Source: CAZWCX01 sp964632945 (GTDB lineage Bacteria > Planctomycetota > MHYJ01 > WSZJ01 > CAZWCX01). From it: DNA of 8,488 bases. Location: the NCBI GenBank assembly GCA_964632945.1, contig CAZWCX010000216.1, positions 1-8,488 on the forward strand, given 5' to 3'. Both the position numbers and the translations under genes were made by a program. Positions 6,179 to 8,488 of the stretch are shown here, in pieces; within the stretch, counting starts at the first letter, position 1; each line of letters starts with the position of its first letter. The notes beneath the pieces were generated by a model, which did not search any database, was not told where the DNA came from, and was given only the letters and a program-made list of their open reading frames with translations.

Positions 6179-6784
6179 TCAACGGGATTCGCCCTGCGGC
6201 GCGCCCTTGCCGGGAAGCGGCGGCTGCGGCTCCCCGAGCTTGCGCGGCTTGGGCTTGTCGAAGTATTGGTCGACTTCCTTGAGCATGTCCCGCTGGGCCT
6301 TCTGCCGCTCCTCGAAGTCCTTCTCCAGCTCGAGCGGCTCCAGCTTCCCCAGGACCTTGTAGAGCAGGATATTCTCCTCGGTGTCGTCGAAGCCGACGTC
6401 GGTCCAGTCCGCATTGTCCGGGTTGGACGGGTCGTTCATGGCGTCGTTGCGCTCCTTGCGCACCATGTAGGAGATCCGCCAGCCGGGCCGCTGCTTCTCG
6501 GGGTCGCCTTCTACCTTGGCGAACGCCTTCGTGCGAAATCCTTCGAATCGGAAGTGGTGGAGGGTCTCCCGCCACTTGCATTCGAACGACCCCTTCTCGA
6601 GTTCCGCCTTCTCGAGCTTGTGGTCGTTCTCCTCCAGGGCCTCCAGGGCGACCTTGACGACCTCGTCGCGGGGTCGGTCGAAGAGACGGGTCGAGACCCA
6701 CCGCTCGCCGGAGCCGGCGCACCCGGAGGCGAACAGGAGGGTCAGCAGGACGGGAACGGCCAGACGAGGGCAAGCACCGGACAT
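6179..6784 (-). CDS. Predicted lipoprotein of unrecognised family
   Basis: The product is 201 aa. A signal peptide with hydrophobic core (8-19) ends in FASGC, giving a lipid-modified C22. I do not recognise the family. Residues about 30-70 read as strand-helix-strand: RWVSTRLFDRP, a helix DEVVKVALEALEE, then a charged segment ending KGSFECKW. This pattern resembles helix-grip lipoproteins such as BamC, in which a helix is followed by a strand after a conserved Gly. That resemblance is structural intuition, not a family match. Residues 71-115 hold basic and aromatic strands (HHFRFEGF, GWRISYMVRKER). Residues 116-150 are acidic and Asn-rich. A charged helix (about 149-174) precedes a Pro/Lys-rich tail. 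The start is firm: AAGGAG lies six bases before ATG 6784. The gene ends against the DUF192 gene, so co-expression is likely. No convincing promoter was found upstream. Confidence 0.8.
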   Translation of the reverse strand: MSGACPRLAVPVLLTLLFASGCAGSGERWVSTRLFDRPRDEVVKVALEALEENDHKLEKAELEKGSFECKWRETLHHFRFEGFRTKAFAKVEGDPEKQRPGWRISYMVRKERNDAMNDPSNPDNADWTDVGFDDTEENILLYKVLGKLEPLELEKDFEERQKAQRDMLKEVDQYFDKPKPRKLGEPQPPLPGKGAPQGESR

Positions 6785-6790
6785 CGGGGG

Positions 6791-6796
6791 CTCCTT
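6791..6796 (-). promoter_or_regulatory. Strong ribosome binding site of the lipoprotein gene
   Basis: AAGGAG read on the minus strand lies six bases before ATG 6784. It is among the strongest SD sites in the window and fixes the start of the first gene in the three-gene cluster. Confidence 0.7.
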
Positions 6797-6880
6797 TGCG
6801 GGGAACAGGACGAACTGCGCCGACGCGGCGCCGGGAATGGGACGCACCAGGGGGTCGCCAGGTTCAAACCGGAGCCGGGC

Positions 6881-6926
6881 CTCCCCCAGGAGACGGCGAC
6901 CGCCGCGAGGCCGGCGTCTCCGGGAG
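6881..6926 (-). repeat. Bulged 12-bp inverted repeat upstream of the lipoprotein gene
   Basis: CTCCC (6881-6885) pairs with GGGAG (6922-6926), and GGAGACG (6889-6895) pairs with CGTCTCC (6915-6921). Together they make a 12-bp stem with a 3-base bulge (6886-6888) and a 19-base loop. It lies in the 263-base gap between clpC and the lipoprotein gene, about 100 bases before the ATG. It may be a structured leader or a second terminator. No T-run follows, and GC-rich DNA forms such stems by chance. The rest of the gap (6785-6880, 6927-6987) shows nothing I can name. Confidence 0.4.
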
Positions 6927-6987
6927 TCCCCGCCCCCGACCGCCGTTCCCGCGGCCTGACCGATCGGCGATCCCCGATGGATACGAA

Positions 6988-7020
6988 GCGAGGCCGGGAC
7001 CCTGACGGTCCCGACCTCGC
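6988..7020 (-). terminator. Hairpin terminator of clpC
   Basis: GCGAGGCCGGGACC (6988-7001) and GGTCCCGACCTCGC (7007-7020) form a 14-bp stem with one mismatch, which is a U-G pair in the clpC transcript. The loop is only five bases. It begins 27 bases beyond the clpC stop. The bases that follow in the transcript (TTCGTAT) are only weakly T-rich, so termination may be intrinsic but imperfect. Confidence 0.7.
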
Positions 7021-7047
7021 GGGTCGATCTCTTGATTCGCAGCGCGG

Positions 7048-8488
7048 TTAGGTCGAACTCTTTGCTCCGGCCGCGGTCTCTTTGGGCTGTTCCTCCGAAG
7101 GCGTGATCGCGCGGAAGACGAGCTTGCCGTCCCCGGCCGTAACCGCGATCTGATTGCCTTCCTTGTACTCGCCGCGGAGGATCGACTCGGACAGCGGATC
7201 CTCGACCATCTGCTCGACGGCCCGCCGTAGCGGCCGCGCCCCGTAGTCGGGGTTGAAGCCGCGTTCGATCAGGAGATCGATCGCCGACTGATCGAGCTTC
7301 AGGGTGATGTTCCGCGGCTCGAGCCGCTTCGCCACGCTGGCCAGTTCCAGATGAACGATCTGGTTGAGGTCCTCCCGGGTCAGCGGGCGGAAGACGATGA
7401 CATCGTCGAGGCGGTTGATGAATTCGGGTCGGAACGCCTTGTCGACTTCCTCGCGCAGCTGCCGCTTCATGGTCTCGTAGCTCTGGTCGGCGGAGGTGCG
7501 GGCGAATCCGAGGGTGCTCTGGTTCTTGATCACATCGGCGCCGATGTTGGAGGTCAGGATCAGGATCACGTTCTTGAAATCGACGTGGCGGCCGAACGAG
7601 TCGGTCAGGCGGCCTTCCTCCATGATCTGGAGGAGCATGTTGAAGATGTCCGTGTGGGCCTTTTCGATCTCGTCGAGCAGGACGACGGCGTACGGCCGGC
7701 GGCGGATGCGCTCGGTGAGCTGCCCGCCCTCCTCGTAGCCGACGTAGCCCGGGGGCGCGCCGATCAGCCGCGACACGTTGTGCTTTTCCATGTACTCGGA
7801 CATGTCGATCTGGACGAGCGCGTCCTCGGAGCCGAACATGAACTTGGCGAGGGCCTTGGCCAGGAGCGTCTTTCCGCACCCGGTCGGGCCGACGAAGATG
7901 AAGGAACCGATCGGGCGCTTGGGGTCCTTGAGCCCTGAGCGCGAGCGACGAATCGCCTTGGCGATGGCGTGGATCGCCTCGTCCTGGCTGATGACCGTCT
8001 TGTGGAGTTCGTCCTCCATCTTGAGCAGCCGCTCGGCCTCTTTCTTCTCCAGGCGGGAGAGCGGAATGCCGGTCATGCGGCTGACGGTTTCGGCGATCAC
8101 CTCGTCGTCGACGATGCCGTCGACTTCCTTGTTGGTTTCGCGCCACTCGCGCTGGATGCCTTCCTTCTGCTTGCGCAACTGGGTGGCCCGGTCGCGCACG
8201 AGCGCCGCGCGCTCGAAGTCCTGCACCGCGATCGCCTCGTCCTTCTCCTTGTCGAGACGGCGGATTTCGCCCTCGAGGTCCTTGAGGTCGGGCGGGCGGG
8301 TCATGGCCTGCAGCCGAACGCGCGCGCCCGCTTCATCCATGACGTCGATCGCCTTGTCCGGCAGGAAGCGCCCGGTGATGTAGCGGGCGGAGAGCTCGAC
8401 GCACCCCTCCAGGGCGGTATCGGTGTACTGCACGCGGTGGTGCGCTTCGTACTTGTCGCGCAGACCCTTGAGGATCTCGAGCGCCTCT
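7048..8488 (-). CDS. clpC: ClpC-type AAA+ unfoldase, 5' end beyond the window
   Basis: ClpC unfolds proteins and feeds them to the ClpP peptidase. The last 479 codons are present; the N-domain and most of D1 lie beyond the right edge. Visible in order (numbered from the first complete codon) are the end of D1 (RFLPDKAIDVMDEAGARV, about 41-57) and a middle segment with a UVR-like motif (QDFERAALVRDRA, about 89-101), a mark of ClpC rather than ClpB. D2 follows, with Walker A GPTGCGKT (200-207), pore loop GYVG (247-250), Walker B VVLLDEIE (268-275), sensor-1 LTSN (ending 314), the LGF tripeptide in the ClpP-docking position (326-328), the arginine finger in FINRLDD (359), and sensor-2 GARPLRR (416-422). 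A short Lys/Ser/Ala tail ends the protein. The LGF loop argues for true partnership with ClpP. The frame reads through to the edge as EALEILKGLRDKYEAHHR, so an apparent GTG start at 8433 is internal. Confidence 0.95.
   Translation of the reverse strand, partial: EALEILKGLRDKYEAHHRVQYTDTALEGCVELSARYITGRFLPDKAIDVMDEAGARVRLQAMTRPPDLKDLEGEIRRLDKEKDEAIAVQDFERAALVRDRATQLRKQKEGIQREWRETNKEVDGIVDDEVIAETVSRMTGIPLSRLEKKEAERLLKMEDELHKTVISQDEAIHAIAKAIRRSRSGLKDPKRPIGSFIFVGPTGCGKTLLAKALAKFMFGSEDALVQIDMSEYMEKHNVSRLIGAPPGYVGYEEGGQLTERIRRRPYAVVLLDEIEKAHTDIFNMLLQIMEEGRLTDSFGRHVDFKNVILILTSNIGADVIKNQSTLGFARTSADQSYETMKRQLREEVDKAFRPEFINRLDDVIVFRPLTREDLNQIVHLELASVAKRLEPRNITLKLDQSAIDLLIERGFNPDYGARPLRRAVEQMVEDPLSESILRGEYKEGNQIAVTAGDGKLVFRAITPSEEQPKETAAGAKSST

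Noticed and set aside
6855..6885. GGTTCAAAC at 6861-6869 resembling a tRNA T-loop
   Set aside because: The flanking bases do not form a T-stem, and no acceptor or anticodon arm can be drawn around it.
8431..8433. GTG as a start for the ClpC fragment
   Set aside because: The frame continues upstream to the window edge with conserved ClpC sequence, so this is an internal valine codon.

Overview
The window is GC-rich DNA from what looks like a free-living Gram-negative bacterium. Two predicted lipoproteins with classical lipoboxes, two secreted proteins with cleavable signal peptides, and a ClpC-type (UVR-motif, ClpP-binding) AAA+ unfoldase suggest a phylum such as Acidobacteriota, Planctomycetota or Myxococcota. 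The phylum is an inference from gene content and composition; nothing in the window is decisive. No mobile element, CRISPR array, rRNA or tRNA was seen.

Left part (1-3286): a divergent pair is read from a compact promoter region. Leftward is a secreted protein with an Ig-like domain and a DUF2135/YfaP-like domain (80-802), possibly followed by another gene whose first codons lie at the window edge. Rightward is a secreted FG-GAP/VCBS beta-propeller protein with seven clear calcium-loop motifs and one degenerate one (900-2429). It is followed almost without a gap by a cytoplasmic calcineurin-like metallophosphoesterase (2435-3286).

Middle (3287-5026): a short convergent gap with a GC hairpin, then hflX, the ribosome-rescue GTPase, on the minus strand (3368-4702). 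hflX seems to start at TTG. A long leader lies between it and a near-consensus promoter at 4962-4991.

Right part (5027-8488, all minus strand): the 3' two-thirds of clpC (truncated by the window edge), a strong hairpin terminator, then a tight three-gene cluster. This cluster encodes a lipoprotein of no recognised family, a DUF192 lipoprotein, and a single-pass membrane protein with a long low-complexity tail. All three are predicted to sit in or face the envelope.

The gene content is mostly housekeeping plus lineage-specific envelope genes, and I do not see an obvious new multi-gene system. The most interesting signal is non-coding. The promoters of the FG-GAP gene and of hflX lie about 4.1 kb apart on opposite strands, yet share an 11-base block over the -35 region, the same 18-bp spacer and nearly the same -10. 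The hflX copy also abuts a perfect inverted repeat.
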